From G963677485 sp964519405 (GTDB lineage: Bacteria; Armatimonadota; HRBIN16), in NCBI GenBank assembly GCA_964519405.1, contig CAZFLA010000036.1, positions 1 to 26,058 of the forward strand: a stretch of 26,058 nucleotides of DNA, written 5' to 3'. Under the pieces are notes generated by a model, which was given only the letters and a program-made list of their open reading frames with translations, was not told where the DNA came from and ran no database searches. The position numbers were made by a program, and so were the translations under genes. The stretch's first letter is position 1. Every line of letters begins with the position of its first letter. This document shows, in pieces, positions 16,460-25,800 of the stretch.

Positions 16460-16488
16460 AACAGGGGCGCAGTGATGCGCCCCTGTTT
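16460..16488. terminator. GC-rich hairpin between the anti-sigma gene and cstA
   Basis: A perfect 12-base stem (16460-16471 with 16476-16487) closes a GTGA tetraloop, which makes it very stable, but only three T follow on the plus strand. It lies between convergent genes and may serve both. Confidence 0.65.
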
Positions 16489-16511
16489 GGGTAGGATGGG
16501 TGAAGACTGAA

Positions 16512-18413
16512 TTAGTCTTGGATCTCGGTGCCCTCAGCCAACTTCATCAGGTCAGCTTGTGGCTCAATTTCATGTATAGTCAGCACCGGTGTGCGCAGGA
16601 TATTTATCCACTTGCGAATGCATTCCACGCTGATGATAATAGCCAATGTCATCATGATGACGGTCAGCACGGAATCCAGCTTAGCGGCGCTTGCCTTCTG
16701 CAAAAGCTGTGCGACGGCGGCAGGATCCAAGCCAGGTGCGGCAGCCGCAAGTTTGTTCTTTGCGGCAGCCGCCCACATGGACTGAGCCGTGAACACAGCG
16801 GACGTCAACACGGTCACGGCCATGTATAGGTATGGCACGAAGGTCGTCAGCGCATAAACGCGTTTAGGCGACCTCATGAGAATCAGCGTTGTGCCGATGG
16901 CTAATGCAATCACGCCCAACAGTTGGTTAGCCACACCAAACATCGGCCAAATTGTGGCGATATCTCCACCCTTCAGAAGGTAATACCACGCATACGACAC
17001 GATGAAGCTGGTAATCAACACACCGGGTATCCAGGTTCCCTTCGCGAAAGGCTTGTAAATGCGTCCCAGCATCTCTTGCACAATGAACCGTGCCACACGG
17101 GTTCCCGTATCCACAGTTGTCAAGATAAACAGTGCCTCAAACATGATGACAAAGTGATACCAATAGGACATCATATGCGCCATGCCTGGCAGGTTCTTAA
17201 ACACAGTAGCCATACCGACGGCTAGGGTAACCGCACCACCGGTGCGTCCGACTAGTGTTTCCTCGCCAACTTCTTTGGCAAGTCCTGCCATCTGACCACT
17301 CACTTCAGGGGTCAGCACCATGTTCTTCACGTTGATGGCGAAGTAATGATCTTGGCTAATCACGCAAGCAGCCACCAAGGCCAACAGGCTGACAAAAGCC
17401 TCTACCAGCATACCGCCGTAACCAATCGGCAGCGCGTCTTTTTCGTTATTGATCATTTTCGGTGTGGTGCCGGAGCCGATCAGCGCATGGAAGCCAGAAA
17501 TCGCTCCGCAGGCAATGGTCAGGCATACATACGGCCAGACTGGGCCTGGGATGATGGGGCCATTACCATGAATATACTGCGTGGTCGCCGGCATGGTCAG
17601 TGTGGGATGAACAACAAACAGTCCAAACGCCAACAGGGCGATGGTGCCCAGCTTCATGTAGGTCGATAGATAGTCGCGAGGGCATAGAAGCATCCACACG
17701 GGCAGCACAGCAGCGATAAAACCATATGTTGGCAGTGCGATTTTGAGGGTGTCTTCTGAAAGCAGCAAGGACTTCGCAAGCCCCGCTGGCAGCCATCCGC
17801 CATATACAACCGCAGCCAAAAGCAGCACCACACCGATGACGCTGGCTTCAACGATCTTGCCAGGCCGGATCTTGTACATCCACTGCCCCATGAGCACGGC
17901 AATGGGTATACTCGCGGCGATGGTGAAAACAGCCCACGAGCTGCTTGCCAACGCGTTGACGACCACCATGGCTAATCCCGCAAGCGCCACGATGATGATA
18001 AACAGAACGGCGATGGCAGTGCACCATCCCACCAGTTTACCAAGGTATCGCTCGGCGATTTTCGATATAGATTCACCCTTGTTGCGGGTGGAAGCGACGA
18101 GGATAATGAAGTCTTGAACGGCGCCGGCAAATACCGACCCCGCTAATATCCAGATGGTTCCAGGAAGGTATCCATATTGCGCAGCTAACACGGGGCCCAC
18201 TAACGGACCGGCACCGGCTATAGCTGCAAAGTGGTGTCCGAAAAGCACCCACTTATTTGTAGGATGGTAGTCTTTACCATCGCGTAGTTCGTGCGCTGGT
18301 GTTTTCCGACTGGCATCCAGCACAGCCACCTTGGCCGCTAAGAAAGCACCGTAATACCGATAGGCTAGGGCTAAGACACATATACCTATCACAAGAATAG
18401 TTAAGGAGTTCAT
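16512..18413 (-). CDS. cstA: CstA/BtsT-family carbon-starvation transporter
   Basis: A 633-residue polytopic inner-membrane protein. The N-terminal half has the CstA signature HHFAAIAGAGPLVGPVLAAQ and, soon after, PGTIWILAGSVFAGAVQDF; later blocks include GFHALIGSGTTPKMINNE, DTGTRVARFIVQE and WPMFGVANQLLGVIALAIGT. Characterised members take up pyruvate (BtsT, CstA of E. coli) or peptides under carbon limitation, probably with protons. It is shorter at the C-terminus than the about 700 residues of E. coli CstA, as in many other bacteria. AGGTGG is placed four to five bases before the ATG. It has its own strong promoter and a hairpin downstream, so it is likely a single-gene unit. Confidence 0.93.
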   Translation of the reverse strand: MNSLTILVIGICVLALAYRYYGAFLAAKVAVLDASRKTPAHELRDGKDYHPTNKWVLFGHHFAAIAGAGPLVGPVLAAQYGYLPGTIWILAGSVFAGAVQDFIILVASTRNKGESISKIAERYLGKLVGWCTAIAVLFIIIVALAGLAMVVVNALASSSWAVFTIAASIPIAVLMGQWMYKIRPGKIVEASVIGVVLLLAAVVYGGWLPAGLAKSLLLSEDTLKIALPTYGFIAAVLPVWMLLCPRDYLSTYMKLGTIALLAFGLFVVHPTLTMPATTQYIHGNGPIIPGPVWPYVCLTIACGAISGFHALIGSGTTPKMINNEKDALPIGYGGMLVEAFVSLLALVAACVISQDHYFAINVKNMVLTPEVSGQMAGLAKEVGEETLVGRTGGAVTLAVGMATVFKNLPGMAHMMSYWYHFVIMFEALFILTTVDTGTRVARFIVQEMLGRIYKPFAKGTWIPGVLITSFIVSYAWYYLLKGGDIATIWPMFGVANQLLGVIALAIGTTLILMRSPKRVYALTTFVPYLYMAVTVLTSAVFTAQSMWAAAAKNKLAAAAPGLDPAAVAQLLQKASAAKLDSVLTVIMMTLAIIISVECIRKWINILRTPVLTIHEIEPQADLMKLAEGTEIQD

Positions 18414-18446
18414 ATATCCACCTATTACTCGACATTAAGCACATAA

Positions 18447-18475
18447 ACTATAACGCCGATGGTATATAGTGTCAA
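18447..18475 (-). promoter_or_regulatory. Sigma-70-type promoter of cstA
   Basis: On the minus strand a consensus TTGACA (18470-18475), a 17-base spacer and TATAGT (18447-18452) precede the cstA start, giving a leader of about 27 bases. This is the best promoter match in the window. Confidence 0.75.
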
Positions 18476-18589
18476 ATATGAGCATTGTCACACCAAAAGA
18501 CCATGAAATACTAACAACTTGATATGAATACGAAAAGGCTAGTGATAACCAGTGATATGACATCTTACCAGCTTATAGAACAGGGTGTG

Positions 18590-19474
18590 TTAGAACAGGC
18601 TGAGCTGCTGCGGTTGGCTCCAGTTTTTGGCACCGTCGATGATGTCATCCATCTTCCAAATGATGCCGAAACGACGGCATTCAGAGGCAAAGATCTCCCA
18701 TAACACCGAAACATTGGGCACATCACAGCCGTAGCTGTCGCCATATACCTCTTCATATCGCACACGTAATCCAGGCCAGTGCAGGTCAAGCATACGGTAG
18801 AAATACTCCCGTTGGCCCTTTCGCAGCGACATACCAAGCCAGGAATGAATGAAGTTTGCGCCGCCGTCGGCAGCACGGCGGACAAGCGTTCGAATGTGCT
18901 CTGGCGAGTCTGTTATCCAAGGAAGAAGCGGCATCAGGGTGATTCCGCAGTATATCCCGGCTTTAGCCAACGCCTCAAGGGCTTTGAAGCGTTCCGAACT
19001 GCTTGGTGCGTTTGGCTCAATGATAGAAGCGAGTTTATCATCAGGTGTGGTGATCGTGACGCACACGTCCGCTTGATAGCCTTTGCTAATCGCCTGAAGC
19101 AGCTCGATGTCGCGTGTCACCATCACCCCTTTGGTGATGAGATGAATGCCAAAATGGTGCTCTAGGATGAGTTTTAATGCCCCTCGCGTGAGCTTTAGCT
19201 CACCCTCCAGGGGATTATAAGGGTCGCTCATGGCGCCAGTGCCCACTACTCCGGGTTTCCGCTTACTGGCAAGCTCGCGGGCGACGATCTCCAGTGCGTT
19301 TTGTTTCACGCTGACTTCGTCGAAACACTCCACCTGGTAGCAGCTGCTCCGGCTGTCGCAGTAGATGCAGCCATGCGAACAACCCCGATAGAGGTTCATG
19401 TTGTAGTGGCATCCGAACCACTGCTGCGGGCTTGAGGTGCGGGTGATGATTGTTTTGGCAGCAACGGTGCGCAT
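18590..19474 (-). CDS. Radical SAM protein of the SPL (spore photoproduct lyase-like) family
   Basis: A 294-residue radical SAM enzyme. Cys32, Cys36 and Cys39 (GCSHGCIYC) bind the [4Fe-4S] cluster that cleaves S-adenosylmethionine. Conserved family blocks are YRGC-HGC-YCD, VGTGAMSDPYNPLE and ITKGVMVTRDIELL, and the C-terminal ESP-like part is reduced. This places it among SplB-related proteins (COG1533), most of which have no known substrate; true DNA repair of spore photoproduct is not implied because this lineage is not known to sporulate. The ATG at 19474 lies four bases after the upstream stop, with TTG at 19477 as an alternative; no Shine-Dalgarno is seen, so translational coupling with the upstream gene is likely. 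Confidence 0.88.
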   Translation of the reverse strand: MRTVAAKTIITRTSSPQQWFGCHYNMNLYRGCSHGCIYCDSRSSCYQVECFDEVSVKQNALEIVARELASKRKPGVVGTGAMSDPYNPLEGELKLTRGALKLILEHHFGIHLITKGVMVTRDIELLQAISKGYQADVCVTITTPDDKLASIIEPNAPSSSERFKALEALAKAGIYCGITLMPLLPWITDSPEHIRTLVRRAADGGANFIHSWLGMSLRKGQREYFYRMLDLHWPGLRVRYEEVYGDSYGCDVPNVSVLWEIFASECRRFGIIWKMDDIIDGAKNWSQPQQLSLF

Positions 19475-19477
19475 CAA

Positions 19478-20062
19478 CTAATCGGTGATGATGGTGTAGT
19501 TGAAGCAACAACTCTTTCTGCCAGCAGTGGTGAGTGATGTGTTTACCACCTTACACGACAGTTTGACGCCTAAGGCTATCTGAAGGTGGTGTTTAATATG
19601 TCCGCCGCAGCAGAAACAGTATGTTTCAGAGATGGGTGTGTCCACTGCGCCGATGCACACACATCGGGTGTTTGTGGCCTCATCAGGTGCGAACCGAACC
19701 GTGATGGTACCATCAGATTCGCGCGTAACGCTGTGTCCAAAAACTAAGTGGGTTTGGTTGGCTTCAGCGATGCGCTCTTCTAGGGTGTCGAACTGCTTGG
19801 CGATTCGTTTGGATTGTTTGAGCCGTTCTCCGCCTAGGCAGCATGCGCAGGATTCTCTGACCGCCTGACGCTGTTCTAAAGGCATCAGCCGATCCATGCG
19901 CTCCATGGCTTCTCGGAACCAGCTTGTTTTTACAGCGGGTTTAGCGGTTTTTGGAACCTCATCGCCGCCTTGCATCACTTGCTGGGTGATGTTCTCGGAT
20001 ATGTCATGCTCTTGCAGTGCTTCATACAGTTTTTTGATGCGACCATAAGCGTATTCCGACAT
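19478..20062 (-). CDS. Cysteine-rich DUF6144-like protein
   Basis: A cytoplasmic protein of 194 residues with eleven Cys, most in clusters: CACC at 72-75, CVC at 134-136, CFCC at 149-152 and CC at 185-186, plus His110, His155 and others. The order (helical N-terminus, a Cys cluster, FDTLEERI, CVC, then YCFCCGGH and a final CCFNYTI) resembles DUF6144 and the C-terminal metal-binding part of V4R-like proteins, in which Cys and His would bind zinc or an iron-sulfur cluster. That assignment is from memory of the pattern. Two ATGs are adjacent; AGGAGG fits the second, 20062, better (spacing five) than 20065 (two). Its stop directly adjoins the radical SAM gene, implying a functional pair. Confidence 0.65.
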   Translation of the reverse strand: MSEYAYGRIKKLYEALQEHDISENITQQVMQGGDEVPKTAKPAVKTSWFREAMERMDRLMPLEQRQAVRESCACCLGGERLKQSKRIAKQFDTLEERIAEANQTHLVFGHSVTRESDGTITVRFAPDEATNTRCVCIGAVDTPISETYCFCCGGHIKHHLQIALGVKLSCKVVNTSLTTAGRKSCCFNYTIITD

Positions 20063-20136
20063 CATCGCCTCCTAATAGAAGGGGGGCAAACCGTGATGGC
20101 TGCCCCTATCGATTGTTCCGAGAACCGGTGTATCGG

Positions 20137-20712
20137 CTACTTTAGGTGCCGACTGCCTCGTTCTGTTATAGGATCACCTGCTTTGCAGAGCGGGCACTCC
20201 TCTGGTGGGAATGCCTTAACGACCATGCTTAAAAGTGCTTCGGTAGGCACACCGAGGTTGACGGTGCCGCCGCTTCGGTCTACGAATATTCCAGCACCAA
20301 CCACGTTAGCATGATAGTCTTTCAGCATATCGAGAACTTCAAAAACTGATAGACCTGTGGTCAACACATCGTCAACGACGAGAACGCGTTCGCCTCGCTC
20401 GATGTGGAAACCTCGGCGAAGAACACGCTTGCCCTCTTCGCGCTCAGCATATACGGCACGAACACCTAGCTGACGCGCCACTTCGTAGGCAATCAGCATA
20501 CCGCCAGTCGTAGGCCCGCAGACGACGTCCACATTCTTGTCGCGGAACCTGTCTGCGAGGTTCATGCACAGCAACTCGACTTGGTCGGGATACTGCAGTA
20601 CTTGGAACTTCTCAAAATATGTGTCACTGTGTTTGCCGGAGCTAAGTTGGAAGTGACCCTCCAAAACGGCCCCGCAATCGCGGAAAATCTGCAGCAAATC
20701 TGCGGATGTCAT
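20137..20712 (-). CDS. pyrE: Orotate phosphoribosyltransferase
   Basis: A 191-residue enzyme that joins orotate and PRPP to give orotidine monophosphate in de novo pyrimidine synthesis. Evidence: FQLSSGKHSDTYFEKF at 21-36, the CGPTTGG loop at 65-71, a flexible loop with EREEGKRVLRRGF, and the PRPP-binding motif VLVVDDVLTTG at 110-120. The tail CPLCKAGDPITERGS is typical of bacterial PyrE proteins in this subgroup. AAGGAG lies about ten bases before the ATG. The gene is followed by the DUF6144-like gene after 74 bases and preceded by a possible promoter at 20797-20802. Confidence 0.95.
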   Translation of the reverse strand: MTSADLLQIFRDCGAVLEGHFQLSSGKHSDTYFEKFQVLQYPDQVELLCMNLADRFRDKNVDVVCGPTTGGMLIAYEVARQLGVRAVYAEREEGKRVLRRGFHIERGERVLVVDDVLTTGLSVFEVLDMLKDYHANVVGAGIFVDRSGGTVNLGVPTEALLSMVVKAFPPEECPLCKAGDPITERGSRHLK

Positions 20713-20796
20713 CTATTACAAACTCCTTGCATCGGGCGTTTTATGTTACGCCATCTTTTTTATTGTACCAAGCTGCATAACATCACACCTACTTGC

Positions 20797-20802
20797 ATTA
20801 TA
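20797..20802 (-). promoter_or_regulatory. Possible -10 element of the pyrE unit
   Basis: A perfect TATAAT on the minus strand lies 84 bases before the pyrE start. The base sequence where a -35 is expected is poor (CATCTT), so this is only suggestive. Confidence 0.3.
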
Positions 20803-20843
20803 GACGACACACTCTGCCCAAGATGTTCCGTTTTTACTGCGCC

Positions 20844-20871
20844 AAATCGGCAATATCTGCCCAGCCGATTT
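20844..20871 (-). terminator. Hairpin after argC
   Basis: An 8-base perfect stem (20844-20851 with 20864-20871) with a 12-base loop begins directly at the argC stop codon. The minus strand has only three T after the stem, so termination would be weak. Confidence 0.4.
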
Positions 20872-21930
20872 TTATGGATAAACCGCAGGCATCAGCAGGC
20901 CGGTCGTCTCTGGAAGCCCAGCCATGATGTTAAAGTTTTGAACAGCTTGTCCTGCAGCACCTTTGACCAGGTTGTCTATGACGCTGCTGACAATGAGCCG
21001 TTTTGTCCGCGGATCCACAGACACACACATGTGGCACATGTTGGTTCCGCTGACATTTTTGGTGGCTGGGAACCGCCCTGGCGCCTTCACGCTGACGAAC
21101 TTCTTGTCGCTGTAGAACTGCTTGTATAGCTCTGTAGCCTCTTCTGAGGTTACGTCTTTCGCAAGGCGGGCATAGCAGTTGGCCAAAATGCCCCTTGTCA
21201 TAGGTGCTAGGTTCGGACAGAAGCAGAGTGTATCTTGCTGACCACTGAAACCGGCGAGTGTCTGCTCAATCTCAGGCGTGTGCCGATGGGTGGGCAGGCC
21301 GTAAACTTTGATCCCGCCATTAAGCTCCGCATAGTGATAGGCCAAACTAAACTTGCTGCGTCCGGCACCTGATACACCAGATTTGGCATCAATGACGATG
21401 TTTGCAGGGTCGATTAGCCCCATCTTAATGGCAGGCGCCAGCGCTAATGCGCACGCTGTGGGATAACAACCCGGGTTGCTCAGCAGCCGCGCTTTAGCGA
21501 TGGCATCATGATCGGTCAACTCCGGCAGTCCATACACCGCTTCAGCCAGCAGCTCGGTGGCGATATGGTGGATTTTGTACCACTTTTCGTATTCCACGGC
21601 ATCTTTAATACGGAAATCGGCCGAAAGGTCAATGATTCGTACACCGGCATCCACAAGCTCTGGGCTGATTTTCATCGCAAGCCCATTCTCAGTCGCCAAG
21701 AAGAGATATTTGACCTTCTCTACAGCCTTCGCCACATCAAAAGCCTCCACTCGGGGCATGTCGATGTTAGCGAACCCCGGAAACACATCCTCCATCGACT
21801 GCCCCTCGTATGTACGGCTAGTGAGGTAAGTCACTTTGGCGTTGGGGTGTGTGGATAGGATGCGTGTAAGCTCACCGCCAGCGTATCCGCTGCAGCCTAT
21901 GACGCCTACATTAAAGGTATTTTCGCTCAT
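20872..21930 (-). CDS. argC: N-acetyl-gamma-glutamyl-phosphate reductase
   Basis: A 352-residue NADPH-dependent enzyme of arginine synthesis. The Rossmann motif GVIGCSGYAGGEL is at 9-21; the catalytic Cys is Cys155 in LLSNPGCYPT; PTHRHTPEIEQ at 213-223 holds the catalytic His; DAKSGVSGAG at 181-190 is also conserved. The usual LPHG turn appears as ATENG at 79-83. The open frame extends to 21999, but the ATG at 21930 with a G-rich Shine-Dalgarno sequence (AAGGGGGG) a few bases upstream fits the family's N-terminus. It is divergent from the VUT gene, across a region with an inverted repeat, and no other arg gene is next to it. Confidence 0.94.
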   Translation of the reverse strand: MSENTFNVGVIGCSGYAGGELTRILSTHPNAKVTYLTSRTYEGQSMEDVFPGFANIDMPRVEAFDVAKAVEKVKYLFLATENGLAMKISPELVDAGVRIIDLSADFRIKDAVEYEKWYKIHHIATELLAEAVYGLPELTDHDAIAKARLLSNPGCYPTACALALAPAIKMGLIDPANIVIDAKSGVSGAGRSKFSLAYHYAELNGGIKVYGLPTHRHTPEIEQTLAGFSGQQDTLCFCPNLAPMTRGILANCYARLAKDVTSEEATELYKQFYSDKKFVSVKAPGRFPATKNVSGTNMCHMCVSVDPRTKRLIVSSVIDNLVKGAAGQAVQNFNIMAGLPETTGLLMPAVYP

Positions 21931-21952
21931 CAGATGTCCCCCCTTAGGGCTT

Positions 21953-22052
21953 CTACATATAGTTGTTGTTGTGTTATCGATAGTGTCATTGTACCGCAAT
22001 GAATTGGCTTACTTTTATTGTGAGCGACAGCACGTTAAAATACTATATGTAG
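21953..22052. promoter_or_regulatory. argC/VUT divergent control region bounded by an 11-base inverted repeat
   Basis: CTACATATAGT (21953-21963) and its exact reverse complement ACTATATGTAG (22042-22052) lie symmetrically: 22 bases upstream of the argC start and 25 upstream of the preferred VUT start, 78 bases apart. Each gene thus carries the same element in its own leader sense. Function is not known; both could be operators or part of paired promoters. Confidence 0.5.
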
Positions 22053-22077
22053 GATGTACCCCTTTAAGGAGTTGTTA

Positions 22078-22767
22078 TTGCATAGAGCCCGAAGTTACCG
22101 ATATCTCGATGTCATCACTGCGATCTTCCTAGTGGTCATGATAGTCAGCAACATCTGCGCCATAAAGGCACTTCGCATTCCAGGCACACCCATAGATATT
22201 GATGGCGGCACCATATTGTTTCCGCTGAGCTATATCTTCGGCGACGTGCTCGTTGAGGTATATGGATACGCGCGTTCACGCCGTGTCATCTGGATGGCAT
22301 TCGGTGCGAACATCGTGGCCGCATGTAGTTTTGCGATAGTTGTCGCACTGCCCCAATCGCCGGGTTGGCCTCTGCAGCAGCAATTTGCAACCATTTTGGG
22401 TCAAGCCCCTCGTATAGTCGCCGGCAGTTTGACAGCATTTTTCTGTGGTGAGTTTGTCAACAGCTACATCATGGCCAAAATGAAGGTGCGTATGAACGGC
22501 AAACGGCTCTGGATGCGCACAATCGGCAGCACCATTGTTGGAGAGGGCATCGACTCGCTGCTGTTCACTGTTCTGGCGTTTGGCGGATTATGGCCATGGA
22601 CCACTATCTTCAGCGTCATCCTGTGGAACTATCTGGTGAAGGTGCTCATTGAGGTGGTAGCCACACCAGTGACATACGCTGTGATAGCCTACCTGAAAGG
22701 CACCGAACGCGAAGATTACTATGACCGCAAAACCGACTTCAACCCATTCCGTTTGGCAGACAGCTAA
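22078..22767 (+). CDS. VUT-family (YhhQ-like) queuosine precursor transporter
   Basis: An integral membrane protein of 229 residues with about six helices. Family landmarks of PF02592 are present: SNICAIKAL, GGTILFPLSYIFGDVLVEVYGY, FFCGEFVNSYIMAKMK, TIGSTIVGEGIDSLLF and a C-terminal VEVVATPVTYAVIAYLKGTE. YhhQ of E. coli imports queuine precursors (preQ0 and preQ1) for tRNA modification; this role is inferred for the homologue. Start choice: an ATG at 22054 lacks a usable Shine-Dalgarno, while TTG at 22078 has AAGGAG six bases upstream and gives the usual family length, so TTG is preferred. I looked for a preQ1 riboswitch in the leader and did not find one. Confidence 0.87.
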   Translation: MHRARSYRYLDVITAIFLVVMIVSNICAIKALRIPGTPIDIDGGTILFPLSYIFGDVLVEVYGYARSRRVIWMAFGANIVAACSFAIVVALPQSPGWPLQQQFATILGQAPRIVAGSLTAFFCGEFVNSYIMAKMKVRMNGKRLWMRTIGSTIVGEGIDSLLFTVLAFGGLWPWTTIFSVILWNYLVKVLIEVVATPVTYAVIAYLKGTEREDYYDRKTDFNPFRLADS

Positions 22768-22794
22768 GTAACATTTCGATTCTGACAATGCTAA

Positions 22795-22815
22795 CCTGCC
22801 TAATCTGGCAGGATT
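22795..22815 (+). terminator. Weak terminator-like hairpin after the VUT gene
   Basis: CCTGCC and GGCAGG form a 6-base stem around TAATCT, followed by ATTT. The stem is short, so read-through into the next gene is plausible. Confidence 0.4.
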
Positions 22816-22828
22816 TCGCGTAACCATT

Positions 22829-22863
22829 CACTAAGCATATAACACAAGTCAATATGCTTAGTG
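22829..22863 (+). promoter_or_regulatory. 12-base perfect inverted repeat abutting the Shine-Dalgarno of the DUF5696-like gene
   Basis: CACTAAGCATAT (22829-22840) pairs perfectly with 22852-22863 around an 11-base loop. The last base of the stem is the first G of GGAG (22863-22866), the ribosome site for the ATG at 22872. In RNA the hairpin would partly mask translation initiation; in DNA it would suit a dimeric repressor. Confidence 0.55.
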
Positions 22864-22871
22864 GAGATATC

Positions 22872-25800
22872 ATGCGTAGGTTAATCACCCTTCTTCTCAT
22901 TCTCTCGGCTGGCGCCGTCATGGCGGCTCCTCTGCGAATTGTTGATAAAGTCACAACACTCGAAGAGGCTGGTCTTTACACAGTGGGCTATCAACTCATC
23001 GGCGGGCAGCCCATGTCACTGCCGAATGGATGGATGGGTGATGAACCCGTTTATGGAATGTCATTAAGATACACGGGGCAAACCGACGGACGATATACCA
23101 CTATCCTGCACGAACCATGGATGAAGGGGCCTGGCATCGCCTGGCAGATATTCACTATCCAACTGCCGAAATCTGGAAGTATGTATCTTAAAGGATCCGC
23201 GGCACTCAGCCCCATCACCTACACAAAAAGCGACGGTGTTCAGTTCACAGTACAGATCAATGGACAGCAGGTGTGGAGTTTCCTGTCGAAGAACGCGAGA
23301 TGGCAGGACTTCAAGATCAACCTAGCTCAGTATGCAGGGAAAGCTATCACCATCAAGTTCATGAATGGCCCTGGCCCTAAAAATGACACATCATTTGACG
23401 GCTCTATGTGGGGCAGCCGACGAATTGAGGTGAGCCAGCCAGGCAGCTTGCGCGTTCCGATGAAGCGAAAATCAGACACCAAAGTTTCGTATGCTGTCAG
23501 CAAGTCGAACAGCGTATTACCGCCAAGCGGACTTGGTGATGCCCCCGCAGTAATCAGCCTCAACAAAGCAGCAGCTCAGTTTGTGGTGCCTCACGCTGGC
23601 ACGAAGTTTATATACAAATGGAAAGCCGCCGGCGATGACACCGTGGCCGGTCAGCTGTATGCATATGAACAGGGCAACGGCAAAGACCCCATTCCCCTGT
23701 ATGTAAACTCACATTTCGAATTTACCGATAAAGCCAAGTTAACTGAACAGTCCGTTAAGAAGACCGGTTCAGTCATTCAATGGATACGCCGCTTTAAAGT
23801 GGGCAATGAGCTTGCCGCCTTAACCACAAGTATCCAGGTGCGGCAGCACAGCTTATGGTTAAGCTGGAGCTGTGATAAACCAGTTATTAAAATGCTCAAC
23901 AGCGGCAGCCTGATGCCAGTAATGTATCGGCGTCAGATACCTATGCCATATCTTGATATCCCCGTATTCTATCTGCGCTCGCAGGATCTGTTCAGCAGTG
24001 TATACCTCGACTGGACTGTATCAAATGCATCCTATTTCAATGGCACCATGGCGACATACTCGCCGCTAACAGATGGCACCCGCAACTGCCTGCGCGAATG
24101 TGCAGCAATCACCGTATCTCCGCATATCCAGGCTGTATTGCCGAGTACTCCTAACCCGCAATCAACATATATTAAGGATGTCAGCAAGCGGATGGTTCTC
24201 GACTTCTGGGGGTCAAGCTATCAACAGATAGGCGACATCATGGCCCGTCAGCGTCAGTACGGCATCGACAGCACAGCAGCTATCATCCATGCTTGGCAGA
24301 ATATGGGCTATGATAACGGCCTTCCGAAGCACTATCCTGCGAATCCTGGTCCTGGTACCGATGAGCAGCTGCAGCAGACGGTTCGGCGCGGTGTTGCCGC
24401 AGGTGCCCGTATGATGCTGCACGAAAATTATGTGGACTACTATCCAAACTACCCGGACTTCAACGTTAAGCACATCATGTTGACTAGTGATGGCAGCAAG
24501 GTAAACGCCTGGTATAACGAGGGCACAAAGATCCAGTCGTATGCGATAAAACCCGACCAAATGGTTCCACTCGCCCGTACACAGTCACCGGAGATTCATA
24601 AGCGATATGGAACCAACGGCATGTTCTTGGATGTCAACAGCTCAGTTCCACCAAGCTGGCGGGTAGATATGCAGGCTGGCTGTCCCGAGGCGGGCATCAC
24701 GCGTGCAGTGGGTGAGCAAAGCGCCGCGCTATGGCAGTTCGAACGCGAATCGCATGAGGGCCCCGTCTTTGGTGAGGGTAACCATCACTGGTATTGGAGC
24801 GGTTTGCTGGATGGAGCAGAAGCGCAGTTTGGCATCGGATGGCCAGGCGGTCAGGGGATGCACGCGCCGCTGCTGGTCGATTTTGACCTGCTGCGGATTC
24901 ATCCGCTGCAGGCTAACCATGGCATGGGCTACATCACTAGATGGTGGAATACAGCTGATGTTAATGCCACAACCAGCATGGACACCCTAGATATGTACCG
25001 CATGCAGGAAGTGGCGTATGGCCACTGCGGCTTTGTGGACTCCATGTTATGTGACAATCTGCCGTATACGTGGCTGGAGCACCACACCATGACGCCGATA
25101 TCCGCTGCCGTGGCCGCTCAGCTGCCGAAAGATATCAGCTACTGCGTTGATGGAGCAAAGTGGGTCGGCTCTGATGAAGCTGCTAAGCTGCAGCAATGGG
25201 ACACGGTTAAGGTAGTGTATGCCAATGGTGTTGCTGTCGCAGCGAACCGAGCTTCAAAGCCGGTACAAATTGGTCAGGATATTCTGCCGCAATATGGCTG
25301 GAGCGTGCGTGGTAAGAATTTGACGGCGGTATCGGGCATTAAGAACGGCGTCCGCTATGATGATGTGCAGACACCGGATTCGCACTTCGTCAACGCTAGG
25401 CATCCGAAAGATTGGATGTTTAACAATCAGGCTGATGTGTTGCCCTCGGTCGCATCGTTTAAACAAACAGCGCCACGGGCCTTCAACATTGTGTACCAAT
25501 GGAGGGTGGACGGAACCATTCCTAGTGATAACGCTGTGCTCGTGCACTACACCCATGATTCCGCTCCGAATCCTGAGCACATTGCCTTCCAAAGCGACTA
25601 TAAACCCGATGTACCCACTTCGCAGTGGATAGTTGGCAGTTCGGTCAATTCACCCAGCATCGATGTGCACATCGATGAAAAAATCGCAGATGGCGATTAC
25701 GAGATACGCATCGGCATGTATAACAATTCTGGCAGATTACTTCTGTTAGGTGACAAAGACTCGGATAGCCGTGTTAATATCGGCACTATCCATGTTCGCG

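Noticed and set aside
22000..22077. preQ1 riboswitch before the VUT transporter
   Set aside because: Neither the preQ1-I hairpin with its A-rich tail nor another known class could be recognised in the leader.
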